Shown: positions 41,374 through 50,541, counted from the first letter of the stretch. The stretch is DNA of 64,000 bases from Acidimicrobiales bacterium (GCA_009843525.1 VYDH01000008.1:1-64000); one strand, 5' to 3'. The notes: generated from the letters alone by a model not told the origin. Numbers and translations are program-made.

Positions 41374-42155
41374 GTTCCCGCAGCGGCGTCTCCTACGACG
41401 CTCGGGGGTTGGTCGAGCCCACTGCCGACATGCCCGACAACATCGAAGTCGAGGGCGGCCGGGCCCGCTTCGATGCGGCCGATCTGACGATCCGCCAGAT
41501 CAATATGGCGATGCGCAAGCTCATCTACGACGACGGCATCACCGACGTGACCATTCTGAACCCGGCGTCGAAGCACTCGCTGGCAGTCGGCATCCTGAAG
41601 CGCTGCCGCATTCACTTCGAGGGCAGCCCTGGCTGGTTCGCCTGCGGGCTCATCGACGGTCCCGAGGTGACGATCAACGGTCGTGTGGGCTGGTCGGTGG
41701 CCGAGAACATGATGTCGGGCGTCGTCACCATCGAGCGCAGTGCCGGGTCGCTGACCGGTGCGGCCATCCGGGGCGGCGACCTCATCGTGAAGGGCGATGT
41801 GGGTGCCCGTACCGGCATCGACCAGAAGGGCGGCACGATCATCGTGCTGGGCGATGTCGGCATCAATACCGGCTTCATGATGCAGCGCGGCCGGCAGATC
41901 ATCTGCGGCAACGCGGGCATGAACCTGGGCGACTCGATGTACGACGGCGAGATCTACGTGGCCGGCACAGTGGCCTCGCTCGGGGTCGACTGCGTGCCCG
42001 GCGAGTGGAACGACGCAGACACCGAGCTGATCGAGCGCAAGTTCCGCATCCACGGGCTCGGCGACCCACCCGAGTTCCAGAAGTTCGTCTGCGGCAAGGT
42101 GCTGCACAACTACGACCAGCTTGAGCCGTCCGAGCGCAAGCTCGTCATTCACTAG
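41361..42155 (+). CDS. mgsB: N-methylglutamate synthase subunit B (GXGXG domain)
   Basis: 264 aa, GTG start with GGAGG 5 nt upstream, inside the end of mgsA. The sequence is a right-handed beta-helix of the glutamate-synthase GXGXG type: turns such as NGRVGWSVAENMMSG, GAAIRGGDLIVKGDVGARTG, GTIIVLGDVGINTGFMM and CGNAGMNLGDSMYDGEIYV repeat every 20 or so residues. In full-length glutamate synthase this is the C-terminal structural domain; here it is separate, as in MgsB/GlxC. It probably scaffolds the amidotransferase and FMN subunits. Confidence 0.85.
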   Translation: MAGVGSRSGVSYDARGLVEPTADMPDNIEVEGGRARFDAADLTIRQINMAMRKLIYDDGITDVTILNPASKHSLAVGILKRCRIHFEGSPGWFACGLIDGPEVTINGRVGWSVAENMMSGVVTIERSAGSLTGAAIRGGDLIVKGDVGARTGIDQKGGTIIVLGDVGINTGFMMQRGRQIICGNAGMNLGDSMYDGEIYVAGTVASLGVDCVPGEWNDADTELIERKFRIHGLGDPPEFQKFVCGKVLHNYDQLEPSERKLVIH

Positions 42156-42202
42156 ATCGTGCGCGAGCACGACCATCAGACACGGCAGGGGGAAGAACAG
42201 TC

Positions 42203-43606
42203 ATGGCTGACGAAAACGAGGTGAATGCGAGCACCGACGTGCTCGGCAAGAGCCGGATCTTCACCCGCGAGGTCATCAACGACATCCACGTGAAGGCCGA
42301 GCTGGGCCGCTACCGGATGCGGGGCTTCTCGATCTTCAAGAAGATCCCGCACTGGGACGAGCTGGTGTTCCTGCCCGGCACGCTCACCCGCTTCGTGATC
42401 GAGGGCTACCGCGAGAAGTGCGAGACCAAGACGGTCATCGGCTCACGCTTCGCCGAGAAACCGCTGGAGCTGGACATCCCGGTGTACATCACCGGCATGA
42501 GCTTCGGCGCGCTGTCGCTGGAAGCCAAGATGGCGCTCGCCAAGGGCGCCTCGATGGCCGGCACCGCCACCTGCTCGGGCGAGGGCGGCATGATCCCGCC
42601 GGAGCGGGATCTGTCGACCAAGTGGTACTACCAGATCATCCAGAGCCGTTACGGCTTCAACCCCCACCACCTGATGCTGGCCGACGCAGTCGAGTTCTTC
42701 ATCGGCCAGGGCTGCAAGGTGGGTCTGGGCGGCCACCTGATGGGCCAGAAGGTCACCGAGCAGGTGGCCGAGATGCGCTCGCTGCCGGCAGGCATCGACC
42801 AGCGCTCCCCCGCCCGTCATCCGGACTGGCTGGGTCCCGACGATCTGTCGCTGAAGATCCAGGAGATCCGCGAGGCCACCGACTACCAGATCCCCATCCA
42901 GCTCAAGCTGGGATCGGCCCGGGTCTACGACGACGTGCGCATGGCCGCCAAGTGCGGCCCCGACGTCATCTACCTCGACGGCGCCGAGGGCGGCACCGGT
43001 GCCGGACCGCACCTGGCCACCGAAGAGACCGGCATCCCGCTGATGGCTGCCATCCCCGAGGCCCGCCGGGCGCTGGAGGACGTCGGCCTCGCCGACGACA
43101 TCGACCTGGTGGTTGCTGGCGGCATCCGCAACGGCGGCGATGTTGCCAAGTGCCTGGCGCTGGGCGCCGATGCGATTGCGCTCGGCACGGCGGCACTGAT
43201 GGCGCTCAACTGCAACAAGGAGATTCCCGGCGTCACCGACTATGAGGGCACGATCGGCGTTCCCGCCGGCGAGTGCTACCACTGCCACACCGGCCGGTGT
43301 CCCGTCGGCGTGGCCACCCAGGACGTGGAGCTGCGCAAGCGCCTCGATGTCGACGAGGCGGCCCTGCGGGTCTACAACTTCCTGATCACCCTGACCATGG
43401 AAGTGCAGATGCTGGCCCGGGCCTGCGGCAAGACCGACATCCACTCGCTGGAGCCCGAGGACCTCGCAGCGCTGACGCACGAGGCAGCCGCCATGGCCAA
43501 GGTGCCGATCGCCGGCACCAACTACATCCCGGGCGTCACCGAGGAGCGGACCTTGGCCGAGATCCGTGATCTCTTCGACAAGCACGTGATCGACGGAGGG
43601 CTGTAG
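42203..43606 (+). CDS. mgsC: N-methylglutamate synthase subunit C (FMN/Fe-S glutamate synthase domain)
   Basis: 467 aa. Glutamate-synthase central and FMN-binding TIM-barrel domain: YITGMSFGALSLEAKMALAKGA, GEGGMIPPERDL, QIPIQLKLGSARVYDDVRMAAK, YLDGAEGGTGAGP and VVAGGIRNGGDVAKCLALGADA (each read in part). The cysteine cluster CYHCHTGRCPVGVATQD at about 358-374 should carry the iron-sulfur cluster. Completes the MgsABC set. ATG with AGGGGGAAG upstream, 47 bp after mgsB, and two bp before the next gene. Confidence 0.88.
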   Translation: MADENEVNASTDVLGKSRIFTREVINDIHVKAELGRYRMRGFSIFKKIPHWDELVFLPGTLTRFVIEGYREKCETKTVIGSRFAEKPLELDIPVYITGMSFGALSLEAKMALAKGASMAGTATCSGEGGMIPPERDLSTKWYYQIIQSRYGFNPHHLMLADAVEFFIGQGCKVGLGGHLMGQKVTEQVAEMRSLPAGIDQRSPARHPDWLGPDDLSLKIQEIREATDYQIPIQLKLGSARVYDDVRMAAKCGPDVIYLDGAEGGTGAGPHLATEETGIPLMAAIPEARRALEDVGLADDIDLVVAGGIRNGGDVAKCLALGADAIALGTAALMALNCNKEIPGVTDYEGTIGVPAGECYHCHTGRCPVGVATQDVELRKRLDVDEAALRVYNFLITLTMEVQMLARACGKTDIHSLEPEDLAALTHEAAAMAKVPIAGTNYIPGVTEERTLAEIRDLFDKHVIDGGL

Positions 43607-43608
43607 GC

Positions 43609-44064
43609 ATGGCGAACTCAGCAAGCACAGGCGAGAGCACCCGCGAAACCCGCACGGTCGCCATCGATGCCGAGGTGCTGGCGGGCAAGCGGTTCCCGTA
43701 CCAGGAGGACATGTCGCTGGTGGAAGACATCGATCTGTTGGAGCTCACGCCGGGGCCCGACATCAACTGGCTCGAGGACATCACGCTGCTCTCCGAAGAC
43801 GGCATCCCAGCGGTGTTCGATCGGTACTCCAATTCGTTCCTGAAGATCTACTTCGACATCCCCGAGGGCCGCGAGGACGAGATCGCCCGCAAGGTGCTGA
43901 TGAAGCACCTCACCGAGGGCAACAGCTACGGCATCACGCTGAAAGACATCCACTGCAAGTTCCCGCAGGTGGAGCTGGGGCCGTGGGTGGAGGATTCCAG
44001 AATTGTCGGCACCGACTGGCGTGCGCCGGTGCTGGAGGGCTGGGAGGCCCCGGCTGGCCACTGA
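43609..44064 (+). CDS. Unknown conserved-looking 151-aa protein in the methylamine operon
   Basis: I do not recognise this protein. It starts two bases after mgsC, with GGAGG 9 nt upstream, and precedes the FAD oxidoreductase, so it is tightly built into the operon. It is acidic and soluble, with no signal peptide, membrane span or Cys pair. Visible segments include FPYQEDMSLVEDIDLLEL, DGIPAVFDRYSNSFLKIYF and YGITLKDIHCKFPQVELG. A small subunit or partner for the adjacent oxidoreductase is the simplest guess, since N-methylglutamate dehydrogenases have small subunits, but I see no homology to SoxD or SoxG-type subunits. Confidence 0.75.
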   Translation: MANSASTGESTRETRTVAIDAEVLAGKRFPYQEDMSLVEDIDLLELTPGPDINWLEDITLLSEDGIPAVFDRYSNSFLKIYFDIPEGREDEIARKVLMKHLTEGNSYGITLKDIHCKFPQVELGPWVEDSRIVGTDWRAPVLEGWEAPAGH

Positions 44065-44118
44065 GCCCGCACGCTCGAAACGTCACACAAGAGGACCATT
44101 CTCAAGAAGGCATCGGCA

Positions 44119-45450
44119 ATGGCACTACCGACCAGCGCTCGCTACGTCATCATCGGCAGCGGCATTCACGGCTTGTCCACGGCGTGGAACCTCGCCCGTG
44201 ACCTGAGGTCGTCGGGTCGGGGCTCTGGAGCCGACTTCGTCGTCATCGACAAGTCCGGCGTCGGCGCGGGGGCCTCGGGCATTGCCTGTGGTGTGATCCG
44301 CAACAACTACTTCCAGCCGGCCATGCGCGAACTGATGGCGCACTCGGTGAGCGTGTGGGACAGCGACCCTGAAGCGTTCTCCTACCACCCCGTGGGCTAC
44401 ATGCAGATCAGCCACGAGGCGATGCGCGACGACGTGGCCTCCATCGCAGCCCAGCAGGCGGCCATCGGGTATTCCTCGACGTTCGTCGAGGGCGCTGCGG
44501 CCTCGGACAGCTACATGAAGGGCATCTTCGACGACTGGCAGGCCCAGGGCATCACCAGCGTGCTCCATGAACACCGTGGCGGCTATGCCAACAACATGGC
44601 CTCGCTGAAGGGTCTGCTGGGCAAGGTCGAGGCCGAAGAGGTGAACGTGGTCGGCGGCGTGACCGTCACCGGGTTCGACCAGGATACGTCCGGGGCAGTC
44701 ACCGCCGTGCTCACCGATCAGGGCTCGGTCCGGTGCGACCACGTCATCGTGGCGGTGGGACCGTGGGTTCAGAAAATCTGGGCGATGCTCGACCTGCCCA
44801 CCACCACCGACATCCTCGGCGGCGACGGCGAGCTGCACAACGTGCCCACGTGGACCTACATGTGCCTGCAGGAAGGCACGCTCACGGTCGACCCCGGATA
44901 TCTCACCGACAACGACGGCAACATGCCGCCGGTCGTGCACATCGACACCGACGCCCCGCTCTACGACGCAGACGGCTTGGTGACCGAGGGCCCGTGGGGC
45001 ATCTACTACAAGCCCGACTTCAACTTCGGCGGCGTGCAGGGCGGCTACATGCCCTACGTGGTCGACAAGCCCTCCGACGAGGTGGCTGTGGACCCCTACG
45101 GGCCAGACTCGCCCGATTTCGTGGTCGGGGGCGACTTCTACCGCACCTGGACCGCCGCTCTCGCGCACTGCCACAAGCGCTTCGAGGGCAAGAACCATCT
45201 GATCAGCGATGAGCCATCCGGCGGCATCGGCAGCTTCTCGCCCGACAACTTTCCGGTATTCGACACCTTCTGCGACAACGCTTACTTCATCGCCGACTCC
45301 AACCACGGCTACAAGATGATCGGCGTGGGCGCGCTCGTGGCGAAGGAGCTGCTCGGCGAGCCGCAGGCGCTGCTCGAGCCGTTCCGCTACTCGCGCTACG
45401 CCGAAGGCAAGCTGCACCCCGTCAGCAACTCGCCCTACCCCTGGAGCTAG
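44119..45450 (+). CDS. DAO-family FAD-dependent oxidoreductase, candidate N-methylglutamate or methylamine oxidase
   Basis: 443 aa. The N-terminal Rossmann motif is VIIGSGIHGLSTAWNLARD, and the FAD-family features GACAG-like ASGIACGVIRNNYFQPAMRE and VIVAVGPWVQKIW follow. C-terminal SFSPDNFPVFDTFCDNAYFIADSNHGYKMIG (in parts) closes the FAD site. This is the sarcosine/dimethylglycine oxidase-like (DAO) fold, cytoplasmic. It is last in the gmaS-mgs operon, where the multi-subunit N-methylglutamate dehydrogenase genes usually sit, so it may replace them (inference). Its TAG overlaps the stop of the convergent oxidoreductase. Confidence 0.78.
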   Translation: MALPTSARYVIIGSGIHGLSTAWNLARDLRSSGRGSGADFVVIDKSGVGAGASGIACGVIRNNYFQPAMRELMAHSVSVWDSDPEAFSYHPVGYMQISHEAMRDDVASIAAQQAAIGYSSTFVEGAAASDSYMKGIFDDWQAQGITSVLHEHRGGYANNMASLKGLLGKVEAEEVNVVGGVTVTGFDQDTSGAVTAVLTDQGSVRCDHVIVAVGPWVQKIWAMLDLPTTTDILGGDGELHNVPTWTYMCLQEGTLTVDPGYLTDNDGNMPPVVHIDTDAPLYDADGLVTEGPWGIYYKPDFNFGGVQGGYMPYVVDKPSDEVAVDPYGPDSPDFVVGGDFYRTWTAALAHCHKRFEGKNHLISDEPSGGIGSFSPDNFPVFDTFCDNAYFIADSNHGYKMIGVGALVAKELLGEPQALLEPFRYSRYAEGKLHPVSNSPYPWS

Positions 45451-46676
45451 GCGCGGGCGCCGGGGCCGTAGGACAGGTGCATCAGGTCGCCGTCGGCGAA
45501 GCGTGAGGGGCGCAGCGCGCTGATGTCGATGGCTGGCGCGTCGCCCACCTGGTCAACGCCGAGCACGCGTGCCGCGACGATCTCGCCGAGGGCGGGCGAC
45601 AGCTTGAGTCCGTGGCCCGAGAGGCCGACCGCCAAGTACAGGCCGTCCACCGGAGCGATCTCGGATGCCCAGCCCAGGATGGGGTGGTAGTCGGGCGCAA
45701 CGTCGTAGGCCCCGCTGGTGTTCGACACCACCGACGCGACCGTCAGGTCCGGGAGCCGTTCTGAGATGGCGGCCCGCAGGCGCACGTCGTGGGCTGCGTG
45801 GTCGGCGTCGGCTGCGTCGGCGAGCGGGTCATCGACTACGGGCATCTCGGGCGGGTAGGCCACCGCCACGATGTGGCGGCCCATGTCGGGGCGGATCACC
45901 AGGTTGGAGTTGCCGTCGGTGATGCAGGTACCGAGTGCTCGTGCGCCGGCGTGCTGTTCGAGCACTGCCATTTCCAGTCGCCGGCGCTCGATGGGCACCT
46001 CCACGCCCAAGGGGTCCAGCAGATCGCGGGCCCATGCGCCGGTGGCGGCGATCACCACTGGGGCAGCGATCTCGCCGATCGCGGTGTTCACGCCGGTCAC
46101 GGCACCGCCTGCGGTCACGATCTCCTCTACGGCGACCGGCGCGAGCACATCGGCTCCTGCAGCGCTCGCCGCGGTGAGCCAGCTCAGCACCATCTTGGTG
46201 ACGTCGATGTAGCCGCCTTCAGGCTCGTAGGCGCCGCCGGCGAGGCCCTCGGCGTTCACCAGCGGCTCGATATCGCTGATCTCGTTGCCGACCACGAAGC
46301 GGGTGTCCACGCCGAGCCCCTGGCCGAGCTCGATGTTGTACCGGAGGCCGTCGAGCTGGTCGGCGACCACCAGCAGCATGTAGCCGAAACGGGCGTAGCC
46401 GGGATCGCCGAAACCCACCACCGAATCCCAGTTCTGGATGCAGTGGAAGCCGCGTTGGGCGATGCGGACCATCAACTGGTTGGAGTAGTGCTGGCGGATC
46501 TGGCCGAACGTGCGGCCCGAGATGCCGCCGACCGGCGCCCGGGCATCCACGATGACCACGCGCAGGTCTGAGTGCCGGGCGAGCTGGTAGCCGATGCTGG
46601 CGCCGGTCACCCCGGCGCCGATCACTACTACATCGGCTTCACGTGGCACATCGGCCTCGGTGGGCAGCGCCCCCAT
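45447..46676 (-). CDS. SoxB-like FAD-dependent oxidoreductase in the tmm operon
   Basis: 409 aa from the ATG at 46674-46676. A TTG at 46701-46703, directly after the tmm stop, would add nine residues; neither start has a clear RBS. FAD motif VVVIGAGVTGASIGYQLARHS; GGISGRTFGQIRQHYSNQ follows, as in the sarcosine oxidase beta subunit. Conserved C-terminal segments are DYHPILGWASEIAPVDGLYLA and GLSGHGLKLSPALGE. Predicted to oxidise a secondary or tertiary N-methyl amine, with formaldehyde or C1-folate as product. Located after tmm on the same strand, so it may handle dimethylamine, methylglycines or N-methylglutamate; the substrate is not readable. Confidence 0.8.
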   Translation of the reverse strand: MGALPTEADVPREADVVVIGAGVTGASIGYQLARHSDLRVVIVDARAPVGGISGRTFGQIRQHYSNQLMVRIAQRGFHCIQNWDSVVGFGDPGYARFGYMLLVVADQLDGLRYNIELGQGLGVDTRFVVGNEISDIEPLVNAEGLAGGAYEPEGGYIDVTKMVLSWLTAASAAGADVLAPVAVEEIVTAGGAVTGVNTAIGEIAAPVVIAATGAWARDLLDPLGVEVPIERRRLEMAVLEQHAGARALGTCITDGNSNLVIRPDMGRHIVAVAYPPEMPVVDDPLADAADADHAAHDVRLRAAISERLPDLTVASVVSNTSGAYDVAPDYHPILGWASEIAPVDGLYLAVGLSGHGLKLSPALGEIVAARVLGVDQVGDAPAIDISALRPSRFADGDLMHLSYGPGARA

Positions 46677-46703
46677 GACGTCTACCGGATTGGCCCGCCG
46701 CAA

Positions 46704-48044
46704 TCAGCCGTCGGCCAGGTAGGACTCCAGCGAGTCGTCGAGGGCGTCCTCCCACGATGTGTGGTGCACCGGCGCCTGGGTGCCCGTGACCGGCGAGGTG
46801 TGGCCGTGGTCGCGGTAGCCGATGATCGACTGCTTCTTGTGGCCCTTCCAGTCCTTGAACATCTTGTTGATGAGCTGCGTGTTCGGGTCGGGGCAGTCGG
46901 TCTGGTCGAGCAGGTCCTGGGTGTAGTCGCCTTGGAAGTCGATGGACTCGTAGTCGTCAGCGACGGCGTCCTCGGCGGCCTGGAAGTCGTCGATCCAGCG
47001 GGCCTGCTCGTCAGCATTGGGCAGCTCGATGCGGCCCAGGATCACGTCACGGGCGTACCAGGCCTGGGCGTCGAACATGTTGAACGTGTACCACTGGTCC
47101 TGCATTCCCAGGTAGAGGACTCGGTTCTCGGGCTGGAACACCACGCCCCGGTACAGCATCGATGAGGCCAGGCGGTTGGCAGTCACCAGCCGCAGCTCGT
47201 CGTCCATGAACGGGAAGTGGTGCAGGTAGCCGGTGCACGACACGATGGCGTCCACCTCGGCACTCGTGCCGTCTTCGAAGTGCACGGTGCGGCCGTCCAC
47301 GTGGGTGAGGATCGGCTTCTCGCTGATGCCCGCTGGCCAGTCGAACCCCATGGGCCCGCTGCGCGATGAGCAGATGACCTCGGAGGCGCCGTACTTCCAG
47401 AGCTGCGAAGCGATGTCCTCGGCGGAGTAGCTCGAGCCGATCACCATCACGGTCTGGCCTTCGAACTGCACGGCATCGCGGAAGTCGTGGGCGTGCAGCA
47501 GCGTGCCGCCGAACGTCTCGTAGCCGGGGTAGTGCGGCATATTGGGCGTCGAGAAGTGCCCCGTCGACACCACCACCCAGTCGAAGTCCTCGCTGACGCT
47601 GGCGGCGGCGGCGTGATCGTGCGACGTAACCGTGAAGCCGTCGCCGGAGGCGGACCGGCTCACCCGCCGCACGGCGTGGTTGAAGCGAATGTCGTCACGG
47701 ATGCCGCTGCGCTCGGCCCGGCCGATGATGTAGTCGTAGAGCACCTCCCGGGGCGGGAACGACGCCACCGGCTTGCCGAAATGCTCCTCGAAGCCGTAGT
47801 CGGCGAATTCCAGGCACTCCTTGGGACCGTTGGACCACAGGTAGCGGTACATGGAGCCGTGGCAGGGTTCGCCGTGCTCATCGAGGCCCGTGCGCCACGT
47901 GTAGTTCCACAGGCCGCCCCAGTCCTCCTGCTTCTCGAAGCAGACGAGTTCGACGGCTGCGGCCTCTGATGAGCTGTCGCTGGCAAACGCATGCAGCTGC
48001 GACAGCCCGCACGGTCCTGCACCGATGATGGCTACCCGAGTCAT
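46704..48044 (-). CDS. tmm: Trimethylamine monooxygenase (FMO family)
   Basis: 446 aa. Oxidises trimethylamine to trimethylamine N-oxide with NADPH and O2. FAD motif VAIIGAGPCGL (residues 4-14), the flavin-monooxygenase fingerprint FGGTLLHAHDF (178-188) and the NADPH site VIGSSYSAED (201-210) are present. WGGLWNYTWRTGLDEHGEP, SMYRYLWSNGPKE, YLGMQDQWYTFNMFDAQAW and the end HHTSWEDALDDSLE are hallmarks I recognise from marine bacterial Tmm rather than general FMOs. The start at 48042-48044 (MTRVAII) has GGGGGA upstream; a Met five codons earlier is possible. tdm lies 91 bp upstream on the same strand. Confidence 0.92.
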   Translation of the reverse strand: MTRVAIIGAGPCGLSQLHAFASDSSSEAAAVELVCFEKQEDWGGLWNYTWRTGLDEHGEPCHGSMYRYLWSNGPKECLEFADYGFEEHFGKPVASFPPREVLYDYIIGRAERSGIRDDIRFNHAVRRVSRSASGDGFTVTSHDHAAAASVSEDFDWVVVSTGHFSTPNMPHYPGYETFGGTLLHAHDFRDAVQFEGQTVMVIGSSYSAEDIASQLWKYGASEVICSSRSGPMGFDWPAGISEKPILTHVDGRTVHFEDGTSAEVDAIVSCTGYLHHFPFMDDELRLVTANRLASSMLYRGVVFQPENRVLYLGMQDQWYTFNMFDAQAWYARDVILGRIELPNADEQARWIDDFQAAEDAVADDYESIDFQGDYTQDLLDQTDCPDPNTQLINKMFKDWKGHKKQSIIGYRDHGHTSPVTGTQAPVHHTSWEDALDDSLESYLADG

Positions 48045-48101
48045 GTCGGAATCCCCCATGTGGTTAGACGTTTATGCAACGACAGTAGAACACCGCTCAG
48101 T

Positions 48102-48131
48102 CTTGCACCTGCGTGCAAGTGTCCGGGACAC
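48102..48131. promoter_or_regulatory. Two adjacent inverted repeats between tdm and tmm
   Basis: Stem-loop CTTGCAC-CTGC-GTGCAAG (48102-48119) abuts the palindrome GTGTCCGGGACAC (48119-48131), which ends 3 bp from the tdm stop codon. They may act as a partial terminator, an RNA-processing site or an operator for tmm, which starts 58 bp further on. Confidence 0.45.
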
Positions 48132-48134
48132 CGG

Positions 48135-50513
48135 TCAGGCGCGGACTCGGGACTTGTCGGGGTCGTAGAAGGGGTAGCGCACCACCTCGGCGGCGATCCG
48201 CTTCTCGTGGCCGTCCAGCTTGCCCACCTCGACGGTCGTGCCGATCTCGTTGTAGGGCAGCGTCATGCGGCACAGGGCGATGTTCTTGCGCAGGATGGGG
48301 GAGATGGTGCCGCTGGTGATCTCGCCGACATGGTTGCGCCCCACGTACACGCCATCGCCCAGCGCCCCCGGCTCACCCCCGTCGAGCTCCAGGCCCACCA
48401 GGCGCCGCTGTGGGTTGTCGCGCCGGTCGAACAGCGCGTCGCGCCCGATGAAGTCGTCTTCCTTGGTTTTGAGCGGAACCGTGAAGCCGATTCCCGCTTC
48501 GTAGGGATCGGTCTGGTCGCAGAACTCGTGGCCGGCGAACACCAGCCCGGCCTCGATGCGCAGCATGTCGAGCGCACTCAGGCCCATGGGCACGAGCCCG
48601 TGGGGTGTGCCCGCCTCGAAGATGGCGTCCCACACCGCCGGGGCGTCGGAGGGGTGGCAGAAGACTTCGTAGCCGAGCTCGCCGGTGTAGCCGGTGCGTG
48701 AGACCACCAGCGGGATGCCGTCGTAGTCGCCGATGCGGGCGATCGAGAAGCGGAACCAGCCCAGCTCGGACACCGCCTGCTGGTCGGGGCGGGTCCAGAT
48801 GATCTCGTCGAGGATGCGGCGGCTGTTGGGTCCCTGCACCTGCAGATTGTGGAGCTGCTCGGTGGAGTTGCGCACCCACACGTTCAAGCCGAGCCGCTCG
48901 GCCTGCTCACGCAGCCACACCCCGCTGTAACCGAGCTGGCCGCCGATCCAGCGGAAGTTCTCGCGCCCGATCCGGAAGACGGTGCCGTCGTCGATCATGC
49001 CGCCGGTGGGGTGGCACATGGCGGTGTACACGACCTGCCCGTCAGCCAGCTTGCGGACGTTGCGAGTGACACAGGTCTGCATCAGCAGCTCGGCGTCGGG
49101 CCCGGTCACCTCGTATTTGCGCAGCGGCGACAGGTCGATGGCAGCTGCGGCCTGCCGGCACGCCCAGTACTCCTCGACGGCGCCGTGGGCCGTGAAGTGG
49201 TCGGCCAGCCAGTACCCGCAGTACTCGCTGAAGCTGCGCGTCAGCGCTGCGGTGCGGGAGTGGAATCCGGTCTCTTTGGTGAGCTGGGCTTCGGAGTCCG
49301 CGGTCATTCTGATGGCCGTCGCTTTCTTGAACATGTTCGCTGCGGGATACACCCGCACTGCGATGTCGGTGGGGTTCCAGCCATTGGCAGCGTCGACATC
49401 GCACGGGCACGCAGTGCTGACGCACACCAAGTCCTCCAGCGCCCGCAGCAGCACGTAGTCGCCGGGGCGCGACCAGGGCTCGTCGAGGTAGATCTGATTC
49501 GCGTCGTCCACCTGGGTGTTGTAGAAGAAGTTGATCGCCTCCCAGCCCCGCCGCGCAGCGACGCCGTAGGGCTCGAGCTCACCGTTGATGTTGTCGGTGC
49601 AGTTGATGTGGCCGGGGTAGCCCATCTCCTCGTAGTAGCGGGCGTTGCAGGCGGTGTTGAAGGTGTCGTGGCGGCCCACCGTGTCCTGCACCACCTCGGT
49701 GAGCGGCTGCATGTTGGCGTTGAAGAATTTGGAGTACAGGCCCGGCATCGGGTAGCTCGCGCCCATGAGCGAGCGGGTGATGGTGGCGTCGAGGCAGAGA
49801 TCGGTGCCCGCTTCAAGATCTGCCACGGCGAAGCACTGGAAGTCGGAGCACTGCCGGCCCGCCATGTCCACCACCTGGAACCAGTCGCCCTTCGACACCT
49901 GGTAGGCGCGTGCCGTGCTGGCCAGCACGATGAAGTCCTGGCTGGGGTCGGCCAGCGGCGTCGGCAGCAACGGCTCGGTGTCGCTGCCGGCAGGGTCACG
50001 GCGATGGACATAGGCGATGAGATCGGTGGGCGGAGCACCCTCGTGCGCCGACATGGGGCCGCCGGGTGCCGCGACCACGCAGGCGACATCGTCGAGCGCT
50101 GTCACCCGGGCCGTGACGTTCGCCGGCGTGTCGCCGTCGAGCAGCCTCAGCGGGGTCGCTGCCTGCAGGGCGGGCATGTCGACGCCGACACGCTCGAGAC
50201 CGGCCCGTACTCGGCGTGCGTCGGTCAGCGGTGCCGAGAGGATGCCGACAGCCGCCGGGTCGGTTGGGGCGAACGCTGCGGCGCCGCCATTGGTTACCTC
50301 GAGCAGGCCCGGATCCGACTGCCCGCCGGTATCGAAAGCGACCAGCTCGCAGGGCTGGCAGCCCTCGGGATCGACGATCTCCAATTCATCGCCAGCTGCA
50401 AGTGCGAGCACCGTTGCTCCGCCGCCCGTCACCCGGTAGCGCTCTACCCCGGTGCCGAGCAGCATCAACCCGGGCACCAGCCCCGCAGCCTCGGCTGTCA
50501 CCAGCAGCGTCAT
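48135..50513 (-). CDS. tdm: Trimethylamine N-oxide demethylase (DUF1989 + GcvT-like)
   Basis: 792 aa. Tdm converts TMAO to dimethylamine and formaldehyde, the C-terminal folate domain capturing the C1 unit (family knowledge). A short N-terminal beta region (1-165) is followed by a DUF1989-type metal domain (about 185-400): GRQCSDFQCF (220-229), DTFNTACNARYYEEMGYPGH (283-302), NCTDNINGELEPYG (304-317) and CVSTACPCDVDAANGWNP (364-381), with several candidate zinc Cys. The C-terminal half (about 440-790) is a GcvT/aminomethyltransferase domain, with RTGYTGELGYEVF and GLSALDMLRIEAGLVFAG. An in-frame extension to 50765 is rejected because it overlaps the upstream membrane-protein gene. Adjacent to tmm. 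Confidence 0.88.
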   Translation of the reverse strand: MTLLVTAEAAGLVPGLMLLGTGVERYRVTGGGATVLALAAGDELEIVDPEGCQPCELVAFDTGGQSDPGLLEVTNGGAAAFAPTDPAAVGILSAPLTDARRVRAGLERVGVDMPALQAATPLRLLDGDTPANVTARVTALDDVACVVAAPGGPMSAHEGAPPTDLIAYVHRRDPAGSDTEPLLPTPLADPSQDFIVLASTARAYQVSKGDWFQVVDMAGRQCSDFQCFAVADLEAGTDLCLDATITRSLMGASYPMPGLYSKFFNANMQPLTEVVQDTVGRHDTFNTACNARYYEEMGYPGHINCTDNINGELEPYGVAARRGWEAINFFYNTQVDDANQIYLDEPWSRPGDYVLLRALEDLVCVSTACPCDVDAANGWNPTDIAVRVYPAANMFKKATAIRMTADSEAQLTKETGFHSRTAALTRSFSEYCGYWLADHFTAHGAVEEYWACRQAAAAIDLSPLRKYEVTGPDAELLMQTCVTRNVRKLADGQVVYTAMCHPTGGMIDDGTVFRIGRENFRWIGGQLGYSGVWLREQAERLGLNVWVRNSTEQLHNLQVQGPNSRRILDEIIWTRPDQQAVSELGWFRFSIARIGDYDGIPLVVSRTGYTGELGYEVFCHPSDAPAVWDAIFEAGTPHGLVPMGLSALDMLRIEAGLVFAGHEFCDQTDPYEAGIGFTVPLKTKEDDFIGRDALFDRRDNPQRRLVGLELDGGEPGALGDGVYVGRNHVGEITSGTISPILRKNIALCRMTLPYNEIGTTVEVGKLDGHEKRIAAEVVRYPFYDPDKSRVRA

Positions 50514-50541
50514 TGCCGTCGCCCGAGGTCCAGCGGCAGCG

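Noticed and set aside
38955-43606. Reading gmaS-mgsABC as housekeeping glutamine synthetase and glutamate synthase
   Set aside because: The glutamate synthase domains are split into three genes as in MgsABC/GlxBCD, and tmm, tdm and amt lie alongside; a glutamine synthetase role for the first gene is kept as an alternative.
38819-48071. GTTAGACRT shared by the gmaS upstream region (38819) and the tmm upstream region (48063, + strand)
   Set aside because: Nine bases, two occurrences and different orientation relative to the genes; too weak to call an operator.
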